A DNA stretch of 32,509 nt from a bacterium Ga0077546 (GCA_001464165.1 LNEX01000312.1:1-32509), one strand, 5' to 3'. Positions 16,256 through 26,178 are shown, counted from the stretch's first letter. Notes: generated by a model from the sequence alone, not told the origin. Program-made: numbers and translations.

Positions 16256-19200
16256 TTTGGCCTCTTTCGCAATAGAGAAAACATTAGGGGTACAAAAAGC
16301 AAGGTAGAAAATGTCGCCACTGTTAGGCCGCCAATAACCGCTCTACCAATTGGGGCATTCATCGAGCCCCCTTGGCCGCCCCCAATAGCCATCGGAATCA
16401 TGCCGATAATCATGGCTGTGGCTGTCATCATTACTGGTCTGAAGCGCTGATAGCCAGCGTTAAGTGCGGCATGCCAGGCATCCATATCTTTGTCTTCGGC
16501 CAATTGTTCATTGGCAAAAGTTACCATCAAAATTGAATTGGCCGAGGCTACGCCAACGGTCATGATCGTTCCCATCAGTGCGGGAATTGAGAACGTGGTT
16601 TGACTGACAAATAGACTCCAGAGAATACCCGTAAAGGCCCCAGGTATGGCCATTAAGATAATCAGCGGGTCGAGCCAACTTTGGAAATTTACTACTAGAA
16701 GTAAATAAACCAAAAGTAGGGCAAAGACTAAACCAAAAATAAGAGCGGCAAAGGCTGACTTCATACTATTGACTTGGCCGCCCATTACCAAGAATGTGCC
16801 GCGTGGCAGGTCTTTTTCATACTTTGCCAGAATTTTTTCAATTTCTGCTGATACTCCACCAAGGTCTCTCTGCTGGCAAGCAGCATAGACATCAAAGACA
16901 GGTTGAGCGTTGAGGTGATTGACCACGGCTGGGGTGCCGGCGCGGTCGAAGGAGGCAACGTTTGTCAATAGGGGCGGCTGCACTACAATTGGTGCTTGCG
17001 ACTGATTGGCTGTCTGGGCAGCGGCACGAGCTGAAGATGTTGACGAGGTAACTGCAGTTATGCGCATATCATCAAGACTAGAAATTTTGTACTGCGGTGT
17101 CTGAGCGGCCAAATTATAGTTAACACCGTTTTGAGTGTTTAGCCAAAAATTGGGAGCGGTTTGAAAACTTGAACTGAGCGAGATCAAGAAAGAATTAGAT
17201 ATGTCTCTTTGGGTCAGGCCCATTTGATTGGCCCGAGTGCGATCTACCGACCAGACGAATTGCGGTGCATTGACTACCTGGTGCAAACAAACGTCGGCTG
17301 CTCCTCTTACATTTGCTACATCGCGCTTAATCTTCTGGGCTAGCTCATAGTTTTTAGCTTGATCAAGGCCAATTATGCGTATGTCAATTGGTGCTGGTAG
17401 CCCGGCATTGAGAATTTGGGTGACGATATCAGCTGGTTGAAAATAGTATATGACTGAGGGAAAGTCATGGGTGAGCATGCGGCGAATTTCTTTCTGATAA
17501 TAAACCGTCGGATGACCGCGCTCTTCTGTGAGGGTAACGAGAATTTCGCCGTCAGCTTCTGAGATTGTCTGGCTGTCAGAGAAGGCATAGTTGACTCCGC
17601 TTACTGGCATGCCGATATTGTCTGTTATCAGTTTGATCTCATCTTCAGGTATTAGTTTGCGAATGGCTTGTTCGATTTTCTTATACAGGCGCTCGGTTTC
17701 TTCTACTCGTGTTCCTGGGCGAGCATTGATATGCAGTCTCAGCTGCCCAGCATCAATGGCTGGAAAGAAATCTTGACCAATCATTGGTAGCAGCAGCAGT
17801 GAACAAGAATAAAAAGTAAGAAAAATTGAAATAGACAAAATCGGATGATTTAGCCCTTGTTCTAGTACATGCTTGTATTGCTCGCGAAGAAATTCGAAGG
17901 CGCCATCAATCACTAGATATATAGAGCGGAAGAAACCAGGCTTCTTCGCTGGAGTTTCTGAACCTGTTAATTTCTCTGAACCCTCTACTTGCAGTGAATC
18001 TTCGTGCTCGTGCGCCAGTAAGTGTTTACTCATTAGCGGAACAATCGTGCGCGACAACCCATAAGAGGCCAACATGGCAAAGACAACGGCCATTGCCAGT
18101 GGTACAAAAAGCGAGCGCGATGGTTCGGTTAAGAACACGACTGGGACAAAAACTATGCAAATAGAAAGGGTCGAGACCATAGCGGGTGTAGCTACTTGTT
18201 GGGCGCCATCAAGAATAGCCGTGACAATATCTTTGCCCATAGCCATGTTGCGGTGCACGTTTTCAACTTCGACAGTGGCGTCATCCACAAGCATGCCAAC
18301 TGCTAGTGCCAGCCCCCCAAGAGTCATTGAATTAATGGTCTGACCAGCGATGTGCAGGCCAATAACAGATGCCATCATAGCCAGGGGAATACTGGTGGCG
18401 ACAATTAGAGTACTACGCCAGCTGCCCAGCAAAGCCAGCATCATAAGCGCCGTCAGACCAGCGGCTGTAATAGCTTCGCGCACCACGTCGGCAACACAGT
18501 CGCGCACAAATACAGATTGGTCCACTAAAATTTCAATGTTGCATGCCGCTGGCACAATTTGTTTGATGCGAGGCAATACTTGTTTGACATTTTCTACCAC
18601 GGCAAGAGTAGAAGCCGAGCCGTTTTTGAGAATATTAAAAAGAACAGCCCGCCGACCGTTTTGGTTTACTATGTTCAACTGGGGCTGGAAGCCGTCGTGA
18701 ACGAAAGCTACATCGCGAACAAAGACGACAGTACCTTTGACTGATTTGATTGGGATGTTATTTAGTTCACTGATTTTCTCGGGTACATTATTTAAGGTCA
18801 TAATGTATTCGTAGGGGCCAAGTTTGGCTGTGCCTGACGGTGCAATAATGCTTTGCGAATTAATTGCCTTAGTGACGTCATTTGCCGATACGCCGCAGGC
18901 CACCATGGCCTGTGGATTGAGATCGATCATGACCTGGCGATACTTACCGCCATACGGAAAGGGAATGGTCGCCCCTTGCACTGTGGCCAATTGGTTGCGG
19001 ACAAAGTTGTTAGCTATGTCGAACAGTTCAGCTTCGCTCATGGTCTTGCTGTTGATACCAAGCTGCAGCACCGGCACATCTGTTGCACTAGATACAGTGA
19101 CAAATGGAGGTGTCATTCCTGCTGGTAAATATTCGAGTACTGCATTGCCCATGGCTGTCACCATGGCTACAGCTTCGCCAATATCGGTGCCCTTGTGTAA

Positions 19201-19485
19201 GTAGACTTTGATAATAGACATGCCAGATAGCGAAGTCGATTCTATGTGTTCAATGCCGTTCACTGTTGAAGTCAGCCAGCGCTCAGTCACCGTTGTTATC
19301 AAATTTTCAACGTTGTATGGCGACATGCCAGTGTAGGTCCAGACACAGCTGACAATAGGAATATCGATAGACGGAAAAATGTCGACTGCCATTTGCTTGA
19401 TTGACATGACGCCAAAAAGCGCTATGGCTAAGGCCATAACTATAAATGTATGGGGCCGTTTGAGAGCTAACTCAACTATCCACAT
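16252..19485 (-). CDS. RND efflux pump, second of a tandem pair
   Basis: A 1077-residue inner-membrane RND transporter (AcrB/MdtB-like superfamily), a proton-driven exporter of small molecules. Twelve helices with two large periplasmic loops are evident. The proton relay in the fourth helix is intact: ALAVGMLVDDATVEVENVH, with the Asp-Asp pair, near residue 400. The second half has GQDFFPAIDAGQLRLHINARPGTRVEETERLYKK near residue 575-605 and ends with FRPVMMTATAMIIGMIPMAI and APIGRAVIGGL. A Ser/Ala/Gln-rich insertion lies in the second periplasmic loop (about 840-860). It overlaps the upstream paralogue by 14 bases and the adaptor by four, so the three are probably translated together. Substrate class cannot be told; the fourth-helix motif fits hydrophobe/amphiphile exporters more than CzcA-type metal pumps. 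Confidence 0.94.
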   Translation of the reverse strand: MWIVELALKRPHTFIVMALAIALFGVMSIKQMAVDIFPSIDIPIVSCVWTYTGMSPYNVENLITTVTERWLTSTVNGIEHIESTSLSGMSIIKVYLHKGTDIGEAVAMVTAMGNAVLEYLPAGMTPPFVTVSSATDVPVLQLGINSKTMSEAELFDIANNFVRNQLATVQGATIPFPYGGKYRQVMIDLNPQAMVACGVSANDVTKAINSQSIIAPSGTAKLGPYEYIMTLNNVPEKISELNNIPIKSVKGTVVFVRDVAFVHDGFQPQLNIVNQNGRRAVLFNILKNGSASTLAVVENVKQVLPRIKQIVPAACNIEILVDQSVFVRDCVADVVREAITAAGLTALMMLALLGSWRSTLIVATSIPLAMMASVIGLHIAGQTINSMTLGGLALAVGMLVDDATVEVENVHRNMAMGKDIVTAILDGAQQVATPAMVSTLSICIVFVPVVFLTEPSRSLFVPLAMAVVFAMLASYGLSRTIVPLMSKHLLAHEHEDSLQVEGSEKLTGSETPAKKPGFFRSIYLVIDGAFEFLREQYKHVLEQGLNHPILSISIFLTFYSCSLLLLPMIGQDFFPAIDAGQLRLHINARPGTRVEETERLYKKIEQAIRKLIPEDEIKLITDNIGMPVSGVNYAFSDSQTISEADGEILVTLTEERGHPTVYYQKEIRRMLTHDFPSVIYYFQPADIVTQILNAGLPAPIDIRIIGLDQAKNYELAQKIKRDVANVRGAADVCLHQVVNAPQFVWSVDRTRANQMGLTQRDISNSFLISLSSSFQTAPNFWLNTQNGVNYNLAAQTPQYKISSLDDMRITAVTSSTSSARAAAQTANQSQAPIVVQPPLLTNVASFDRAGTPAVVNHLNAQPVFDVYAACQQRDLGGVSAEIEKILAKYEKDLPRGTFLVMGGQVNSMKSAFAALIFGLVFALLLVYLLLVVNFQSWLDPLIILMAIPGAFTGILWSLFVSQTTFSIPALMGTIMTVGVASANSILMVTFANEQLAEDKDMDAWHAALNAGYQRFRPVMMTATAMIIGMIPMAIGGGQGGSMNAPIGRAVIGGLTVATFSTLLFVPLMFSLLRKRPK

Positions 19486-22400
19486 GGGCTAACCCCGTGG
19501 TTTTTTTAGATTTGCCTTTTCTCGCTAAGCTAAATATTAGAGGCACGAAAATCAAAGTCGAGAGTGTCGCCACAAGCAGCCCGCCAATAACAGCACGACC
19601 GATTGGGGCATTTTGAGAACCGCCCTGACCGCCACCAATCGCCATCGGAATCATGCCGATAATCATGGCCGTCGCCGTCATGATAACAGGTCTGAAGCGT
19701 TGATACCCGGCGCTTAGGGCTGCTCCCTTGGCATCCATCTCGCTATGCTCGGCTAGCTGTTCTTTGGCAAAAGTAATCATCAAAATTGAATTGGCCGATG
19801 CCACGCCCATGGTCATAATTGTGCCCATTAGGGCGGGGATAGAGAAAGTCGTTTGAGTGACAAAAAGACTCCAGACAATGCCTGATAGTGCCCCTGGGAT
19901 AGCCATGAGAATAATCAGCGGGTCGCTCCATGATTGGAAATTCATGACCAGCAAGAAGTAAACCAATAACAGTGCGAATGCTAGCCCGGCAATCAAGGCG
20001 ATGAAGGCAAGTTTCATACTCATGACTTGGCCACCAATAAAAATGAAAGTGCCACTGTGATCTGGCAGATTGGCCTTGGCGCGGTCGACTATGACCTTGA
20101 TGTCTTTGGCTACACCGCCAAGATCACGGCCTTGACAAGCGGCGTAAATATCAAACACTGGTTGCACGTTTAAATGGTTGGCCACCGCTGCTGTCTGCGC
20201 CCGTGACACTGTGGCTAAGTTCATCAGCAGTTGTGGTTCTCGCGGTGTTTCTTCAGCACCAGTTAAGGCTGGTGTGACGCTGGTCAAGTTTATGTCATTC
20301 ATATTGGCTAGGGAACGCTGTGGAGTCTGAGCTGCTAGGTTGTAGGCGACTCCGTTTTTTGCGTTGAGCCAGAAATTGGGATTGGTCTGAAAGCTTGAAC
20401 TCAAGCTAGTTGAAAAAGCGTTTGATATATCTTCTTGGGTGACACCAACTTCTTCAGCTCGTACTCTGTCAACTTGCCATTTTAAATGCGGTGCATCTAC
20501 CACTTGGTGCAAGCAGACATCGGCCGCTCCTGGCACACGTTCTACTTCTCGTTTGATTTGCTTGGCTATTTCGTAGTTCTTGTCGCGGTGCATACCAAGC
20601 ACGCGAATGTCTATTGGAGCCGGCAAACCGGCGTTGAGAATCTGGGTGACAATGTCGCCAGGTTGAAAATAGCAGGCAAGGTCACGAAACTGCTTTTGCA
20701 TCATCTTTCGCACTACTCGTTGGTAGTACTCAGTATTGTGAGCACGCTTTTCTTTGAGAGTGACTATGATTTCGCCATCGGCTTCGCTGACTGTTTGACT
20801 ATCTGAATAGGCATAGTTGATGCCACTCATGGGCAAGCCAATATTTTGCGTTATAGACTCAATTTCTTCTGCTGGGATAGTTTGACGAATGGCCTTTTCA
20901 ACTTTTTTAAACATGCCACTGACATGAAGGCGCAGAGCCCCGCCATCGATAGTAGGGAAGTAATCTTGACCAATTAGTGGCAACATTGAAAGTGATAGGG
21001 CGTAGAAAGTCAAAAATCCACAGAGTGTCATCTTTGGGTGATCGAGAGCCACTGCCAATATCTTTTGATATTGTTCTCGCAGGGCTTCGAAATTGTTGTC
21101 TATAAATTTGTGTATGACGATAAACGGGGTGAGCCAATTTGTGCTTGTTGTTTTGCTTTCATGTTCATTTTTACCCTCATGCTCATGGGCCAATAAATGC
21201 TTAGACATCAGTGGCACGATTGTGCGCGATAGCCCATATGAGGCTAGCATGGCAAAGGTAACAGCCATGCCCAGGGGCACAAACAGTGACTTAGAGGGCT
21301 CAGTCAAAAATAGTAAGGGCACAAAGACAATACAAATTGAAAGAGTTGAGACAAGTGCTGGCAGCGCTACTTGTTCAGCCCCATCTAAAATTGCTGTCTC
21401 GATATCTTTGCCCATGGCCATGTTGCGGTGTACGTTTTCTACTTCGACAGTGGCATCATCAACTAACATTCCTACCGCTAGGGCGAGCCCACCTAAGGTC
21501 ATTGAGTTAATTGTTTGACCCGCTAGGTTTAAGCCAATAATTGAGGCTAGTATGGCTAGCGGAATAGAAGTAGCGACAATTAAAGTACTGCGCCAGCTAC
21601 CGAGCAATGCCAACATCATTACGGCTGTTAGCAAACCGGCCGTCAATGCCTCTTTGAACACTTCAGAAACACATTCGCGTACGAAAAGCGATTGATCTAC
21701 TAATATGTCTATCTCACAAGCGGCCGGCACAATTGATTTTATGCGGGGCAGAATTTCTTTTACACCCTGCACCACTGATAGTGTAGAGGCGTTGCCGCTC
21801 TTTAGCACATTGAAAAGTAGACCGCGCTTACCATCTAAATTGACTATATTTAGTTGAGGCTGGTAGCCGTCATGCACTTGGGCAACATCTTTGAGAAAGA
21901 CCACAGCACCCTTAACTGTTTTAATCGGTACTTCGTTGAGCAAAGCCAGAGTCTTGGGCATATTGTTCAGTACCATGATGTATTCGAAGCTACCTAGCTT
22001 GGCCGTGCCATCAGGAGAAACGATGTTTTGATCGTTTATTGCTTGAATGACATCGTGTGCTGATAAGCCAGTGGCCCGCAGCATCTGTGGGTCGAGATCG
22101 ACCATCACTTGGCGATACTTGCCGCCATACGGAAATGGAATTAGGGCGCCCTTTACTGTGGCCAGCTGAGTGCGAATGAGATTGTTGGCAATGTCAAAAA
22201 GCTCAGACTCTGACATAGTTTCGCTATGTATTGACAGTTGTATGACTGGCACATCGGTAGCTGAAGATCTAGTAACAAACGGTGGGCTAATGCCGCGAGG
22301 CAATTGCCGCAAAATTGCTGTTCCTACCGATGACACCATGGCCACCGACTCGCCCACTGGCGTGCCTTTTTGTAAATATATTTTGATGATGCTCATGCCC

Positions 22401-22660
22401 GATAGCGAGCTTGATTCCATACGCTGAATGCCATTGATAGTCGAAGTCAGGGCCCTTTCAGTAACTGTCGTCACCAAATTTTCCATGAAATATGGAGACA
22501 TGCCTGTATAGGTCCAGACACAGCTAACCACTGGTGTGTCGATGGTGGGAAAAATGTCTATAGCCATCTTATATATGGACAGACCGCCAAATATAATGAT
22601 CGATATTGCTAGTACTATAAAGGTATAACCCTGGCGCAGAGCCAGTCTAACAATCCACAT
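19472..22660 (-). CDS. RND efflux pump, first of a tandem pair, with 11-residue periplasmic deletion
   Basis: A 1062-residue RND transporter closely similar along its whole length to the next gene, so the pair arose by tandem duplication. The proton-relay helix ALAVGMLVDDATVEVENVH is intact. Against its neighbour it lacks exactly 11 residues around residue 580: where the paralogue has INA-RPGTRVEETER-LYKK, this one has VSG-MFKK. The Pro-Gly-Thr...Glu-Thr stretch is conserved across RND pumps just after the seventh helix, so folding or substrate handling could suffer. Two different pump subunits in one operon recall MdtB-MdtC hetero-trimers (known for E. coli; inferred here). It is the first gene of the operon, with its start 148 bp from the divergent outer-membrane factor gene. 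Confidence 0.93.
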   Translation of the reverse strand: MWIVRLALRQGYTFIVLAISIIIFGGLSIYKMAIDIFPTIDTPVVSCVWTYTGMSPYFMENLVTTVTERALTSTINGIQRMESSSLSGMSIIKIYLQKGTPVGESVAMVSSVGTAILRQLPRGISPPFVTRSSATDVPVIQLSIHSETMSESELFDIANNLIRTQLATVKGALIPFPYGGKYRQVMVDLDPQMLRATGLSAHDVIQAINDQNIVSPDGTAKLGSFEYIMVLNNMPKTLALLNEVPIKTVKGAVVFLKDVAQVHDGYQPQLNIVNLDGKRGLLFNVLKSGNASTLSVVQGVKEILPRIKSIVPAACEIDILVDQSLFVRECVSEVFKEALTAGLLTAVMMLALLGSWRSTLIVATSIPLAILASIIGLNLAGQTINSMTLGGLALAVGMLVDDATVEVENVHRNMAMGKDIETAILDGAEQVALPALVSTLSICIVFVPLLFLTEPSKSLFVPLGMAVTFAMLASYGLSRTIVPLMSKHLLAHEHEGKNEHESKTTSTNWLTPFIVIHKFIDNNFEALREQYQKILAVALDHPKMTLCGFLTFYALSLSMLPLIGQDYFPTIDGGALRLHVSGMFKKVEKAIRQTIPAEEIESITQNIGLPMSGINYAYSDSQTVSEADGEIIVTLKEKRAHNTEYYQRVVRKMMQKQFRDLACYFQPGDIVTQILNAGLPAPIDIRVLGMHRDKNYEIAKQIKREVERVPGAADVCLHQVVDAPHLKWQVDRVRAEEVGVTQEDISNAFSTSLSSSFQTNPNFWLNAKNGVAYNLAAQTPQRSLANMNDINLTSVTPALTGAEETPREPQLLMNLATVSRAQTAAVANHLNVQPVFDIYAACQGRDLGGVAKDIKVIVDRAKANLPDHSGTFIFIGGQVMSMKLAFIALIAGLAFALLLVYFLLVMNFQSWSDPLIILMAIPGALSGIVWSLFVTQTTFSIPALMGTIMTMGVASANSILMITFAKEQLAEHSEMDAKGAALSAGYQRFRPVIMTATAMIIGMIPMAIGGGQGGSQNAPIGRAVIGGLLVATLSTLIFVPLIFSLARKGKSKKTTGLAHVDS

Positions 22661-22700
22661 CTGCTATCTCATCACTTTGATGAATTTAGTTTACCATTGC

Positions 22701-22718
22701 AGGTTATGGCTCTAACCT
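22701..22718. promoter_or_regulatory. Inverted repeat A in the efflux divergent promoter region
   Basis: aggtta-tggctc-taacct: 6-bp perfect arms, 6-base spacer, 40 bp upstream of the pump-operon start. It is a candidate operator for one of the divergent efflux transcription units. Confidence 0.4.
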
Positions 22719-22730
22719 TGCGCTTTTTGC

Positions 22731-22751
22731 TGTTTACTCTTAGGGTAAACA
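22731..22751. promoter_or_regulatory. Inverted repeat B in the efflux divergent promoter region
   Basis: tgtttac-tcttagg-gtaaaca: 7-bp perfect arms, 7-base spacer. Its centre is about 31 bp, near three helical turns, from the centre of inverted repeat A, so two dimers could sit on the same DNA face. The size and symmetry suit a TetR/MarR/MerR-type operator; no regulator gene is present in the window to match it. Confidence 0.45.
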
Positions 22752-22808
22752 ACGTTATTACCGCTCACAAATCGCCTTTACCTCACCCTTCTACCACTCC
22801 TGGCGCAC

Positions 22809-24614
22809 TTGACTACATTGTATTTCTCACGCCTGTTGCCCTATTCTAAATATCTGATTGTTGGTACGGCCTTGTTGACGTCAAGTACTGCCTCTGCTTT
22901 TGCTCAACCTGGCGGAAGTCAAGGTGCCAGGCCGAAAACAAATTCGGGCAATACTCCAGTGCTGCGTGGTTCACCTGTGCCGACCAGCCGGCCTGCGGGG
23001 ATTGGTGAGAATACTGCTGAAGAATTGCCAAAGCTGCGTGGTCTCGGGCCTGAAAATGAGGCAGCACGAGAAACCATAGATTCTCTTGCCAATGAAGTAA
23101 CTAACACCAGCGGTAGTATTTTCGTTGATGCTGAGAAAGTTTTTGTCAAACCGCCTGTACTGAAGTCATTGATTACCTTGAGTGAGGGGTCTCCCCTTAG
23201 CATTGACGCTGATCGGTCGATTGATATCACTCTGCGCGATGTGCTTAATTCGGCACTCTCGAATAATTTGCCGATCAAAATATCGCAAACGAATAGTCAA
23301 GAAAAGAAGTGGAATTACATTCAAGCTCTCTCTGGTTTTCTTCCATCTCTCACTAACGATATTAGCTATCAGCGCCTTGATGGTAACTATGTCAGCCCAG
23401 CTGGTTTAGCGATAGGTATTCACAACCCCTACTTGACCATGGCTAGCGGGTTTCAGCAGTATTTGTTCAAGGGTGGCGGCATACTTTATACTGCCAAGCA
23501 AAATCAGGCCCGTTACCGCGCCTCAAAGTTTGAGTTGAGTGGCACCATCAACGACATGCTGCTTGAGTCGGCTGAGCGTTACTATGATTTGGTGCGCAAC
23601 GATGTGCTCTTGCAAATTAGAGTTAAAGCAGTCGAAGTTTCTAAAACACTTTTAGTGGTTAATCAAGATCTCTTTGACAATGGCGTCAATACAGAGCTTG
23701 ATGTGCTGCAAGCTAAATATCAATTGTCTGCCGATCGGCAACACCTAATTAAGCAGCAGGTGGCTAGGCGTAGGTCTGCCGTAAGACTTGCCACCATCTT
23801 AAATATGGATCAAGGCACAGATTTAAGTATAAGAAACAGGTTGGTGGCCAAGGCTCGCTTGATAGACTCAGCTTTGCGCCCGGCTGATTTGTTGAAAATA
23901 GCCATTGATAAACGACCAGAATTGAAAAAATACGAACAGCTAAGACTGGCTGCCAAAGACGCTATTAAAGTAGCTCGCTCAAGTCTATTGCCTTCAGTAG
24001 CCGTGACCGGAGCTGCCATTGGCTCAGGTTCATATGCTAGTAATGCTTCTCTCTCTAGCTTACAAACACAGCAAACATCATTGAGTAGCTCAGGAGCGTC
24101 TGTTGGTGCCATCAGTAGTGCTGGTGGACTGCCACTGGCTACTGGCGGCAGCGGACCGAAACCGTGGACTACTCGCTCACTGTTTACTATTGGTGTTGAT
24201 ATGCAGTGGAATTTGGGTGGCCTGGGTCTGCAAGAAGTAGCTCAAGTGCGCGCTAAACAATGGGAAGCACGACGGGTGCAACTAGAGTTCAATCGCGAGT
24301 TGGAGAAAGTGCTTCAGGAAGTGCGCGATTCGTATTTATCTAGCATCAGTACCGAAAATCTAATTGTTGAGACCACGGCTGCAGTTAAGTATGCCGAAGA
24401 AGGCTTGCGACTAGCTGAGCTGCGCTTCAAAGAAGGAGTCGGCACTTACCTTGATGTTATCAATGCGCAAAAATCGTATACCGATTCTTTGATAGACAAA
24501 GCCAATGCCATTATCGAATTTGATCAGGCTCAAGCCAAACTTTTGCATGCCATTGGCTGCCTTAATGTCGATACTCTGACGGCAGCTGCACCGCTGAACA
24601 AGGCGCCGATGTAG
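22809..24614 (+). CDS. TolC-type outer-membrane efflux channel
   Basis: A 601-residue outer-membrane factor completing the tripartite pump. After a signal peptide (hydrophobic KYLIVGTALLTSSTASAFA, cut before QPGG) comes a Pro/Gly-rich stretch, then two TolC domains. The first begins near residue 140 (LRDVLNSALSNNLPIKISQ) and includes ESAERYYDLVRNDVLLQIRV and DNGVNTELDVLQAKYQLSAD. The second begins near 360 (RPELKKYEQLRLAAKDAIKV), is broken by a Ser-rich loop (about 398-440), and ends with AEEGLRLAELRFKEGVGTYL and INAQKSYTDSLIDKANAIIE. No ATG is available in frame before the signal peptide; TTG at 22809 or 22818 must be used and the ribosome binding site is weak. It is divergent from the pump operon, with shared control likely through the inverted repeats between them. 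Confidence 0.92.
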   Translation: MTTLYFSRLLPYSKYLIVGTALLTSSTASAFAQPGGSQGARPKTNSGNTPVLRGSPVPTSRPAGIGENTAEELPKLRGLGPENEAARETIDSLANEVTNTSGSIFVDAEKVFVKPPVLKSLITLSEGSPLSIDADRSIDITLRDVLNSALSNNLPIKISQTNSQEKKWNYIQALSGFLPSLTNDISYQRLDGNYVSPAGLAIGIHNPYLTMASGFQQYLFKGGGILYTAKQNQARYRASKFELSGTINDMLLESAERYYDLVRNDVLLQIRVKAVEVSKTLLVVNQDLFDNGVNTELDVLQAKYQLSADRQHLIKQQVARRRSAVRLATILNMDQGTDLSIRNRLVAKARLIDSALRPADLLKIAIDKRPELKKYEQLRLAAKDAIKVARSSLLPSVAVTGAAIGSGSYASNASLSSLQTQQTSLSSSGASVGAISSAGGLPLATGGSGPKPWTTRSLFTIGVDMQWNLGGLGLQEVAQVRAKQWEARRVQLEFNRELEKVLQEVRDSYLSSISTENLIVETTAAVKYAEEGLRLAELRFKEGVGTYLDVINAQKSYTDSLIDKANAIIEFDQAQAKLLHAIGCLNVDTLTAAAPLNKAPM

Positions 24615-24652
24615 CTGCCGGAGCAATTGTTTTCGGTGGTCTTCGCCTGGGT

Positions 24653-26113
24653 ATGTTGGTTGAATCCCATCCGGACAGACCTATGAAAGTTAAGATGATC
24701 TTGACGGCGTTGACTGAGGCTAAGAGTCCTTTCTTCCGGCCAATCAAATATTCTCTTTTTCCGCCCCTCGGATTGGCCTCTTTGGCTGCTTATCTCGCGC
24801 CGAATGACGAAGTCACCATTATTGATGAGCATGTTGAAACGCTGACCCTAGACGATGAGCCTGACCTAGTTGTGATTCAGGCATACATAACTTCAGCCTT
24901 CCGCTCTTATCGGCTTGCCGATCATTATCGTCAAAAGGGCTGTTATGTTGTGATGGGTGGGCTTCATGTGACTTCATTGCCCGAAGAGGCTGCGCAGCAT
25001 GCCGATACTATTATTCTCGGCCCCGCTGGAGATGCATGGACTCGGTTTTTGGCTGACTTTAGAGCGAAATGCCCACAAAAGCAATACGTAGCCACAACTC
25101 GTACTATGGAAGGAAAGCCGCCAATCAGACGTGACTTAATCAAGCGCGAGCGCTACCTATGCCCCAATTCAATTGTGGTATCGCGTGGCTGCCCTCATAC
25201 CTGCGATTTTTGCTACAAAGAAGCGTTCTATAAAGGTGGGCGGTCATTTTACACACAGCTAGTTGATGAGGCTCTCGCTGAGATTGAACGGCTGCCTGGC
25301 AAGCACGTCTATTTTTTAGATGACCACTTACTTGGAAATGAGCGCTTTGCCAATGCACTATTTGACGGCATGATTGGCATGGGCAAGGTTTTCCAAGCGG
25401 CCTCCACCGTCCAAGGAATTCTCAAACCCGGTTTGATGGAAAAGGCTGCTAAAGCTGGCATGCGCAGCGTGTTTGTGGGTTTTGAAACACTTGATGCCAC
25501 CAATTTGAAAGAGCACGATAAATATCAAAACTTGAATCGCGATTATGGGGCGGCCATCGAGCGGGTTCATGCCAGCGGCGTCATGGTCAATGGCAGTTTT
25601 GTTTTCGGCATGGACAATGATGACGAGAGCGTGTTCGATCGAACAGTCGATTGGGCATCCATACAAGGCATTGAGACTGCAACTTTTCACATCATGACGC
25701 CTTACCCGGGTACTGATCTGCATAAACGAATGACCACAGATAACAGGATCTTGCACGAGAATTGGGACCTTTACGATACAAGACACGTTGTATACAAACC
25801 GTCCAGACTGTCAGAAGAAGCACTTGAGCGAGGCTATTGGCGCGCTTACAAAGAGTTTTATACCTGGCATCGACTCTTCCAAAGTGCTAGCGTGAAAACT
25901 GATCCGTATGCCAAAATGCGTCACCTTGCTTATGCTGGCGGCTGGAAGAAATTTGAACCGATTTGGGATGTTTTGATTCGCGGTCGCCAGGTGACTCGTA
26001 TGCTACCAATGCTTGAAACGGTGCTGGCAGCGTTTGGTCGTTTTGAATCGCCAACTAGCCAACTGCAGTCACTGAAGCCGCTTGATACGAAGCTGGAGAC
26101 GCAGGTGAGATAG
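24653..26113 (+). CDS. Radical SAM protein with B12-binding-type N-domain
   Basis: An iron-sulphur enzyme that cleaves S-adenosylmethionine to a radical. An N-terminal Rossmann-like domain (residues about 11-140) of the B12-binding class has PPLGLASLAAYL, VVMGGLHVTSLPEEA and ILGPAGDAW, but lacks the classic cobalamin-ligand DxHxxG. The radical SAM core carries CPHTCDFC with the three cysteines at 180, 184 and 187, then YFLDDHLLGN, VFVGFETLDATNLKE and GSFVFGMDNDDESVFDRT, with PYPGTDLHKRM following, as in class B methylases and related enzymes. A helical C-terminus follows. ATG 24683 (MKVKMILT) is an equally likely start. It lies 38 bp after the outer-membrane factor, so co-transcription is likely, but a functional link to efflux is only inferred. 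Substrate unknown. Confidence 0.88.
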   Translation: MLVESHPDRPMKVKMILTALTEAKSPFFRPIKYSLFPPLGLASLAAYLAPNDEVTIIDEHVETLTLDDEPDLVVIQAYITSAFRSYRLADHYRQKGCYVVMGGLHVTSLPEEAAQHADTIILGPAGDAWTRFLADFRAKCPQKQYVATTRTMEGKPPIRRDLIKRERYLCPNSIVVSRGCPHTCDFCYKEAFYKGGRSFYTQLVDEALAEIERLPGKHVYFLDDHLLGNERFANALFDGMIGMGKVFQAASTVQGILKPGLMEKAAKAGMRSVFVGFETLDATNLKEHDKYQNLNRDYGAAIERVHASGVMVNGSFVFGMDNDDESVFDRTVDWASIQGIETATFHIMTPYPGTDLHKRMTTDNRILHENWDLYDTRHVVYKPSRLSEEALERGYWRAYKEFYTWHRLFQSASVKTDPYAKMRHLAYAGGWKKFEPIWDVLIRGRQVTRMLPMLETVLAAFGRFESPTSQLQSLKPLDTKLETQVR

Positions 26114-26178
26114 TCTGCAAAGGTTCTTCAGGTTGAGCTAACAGTGGTAAACTATCGTCCGACTTAGGAGACATTACT

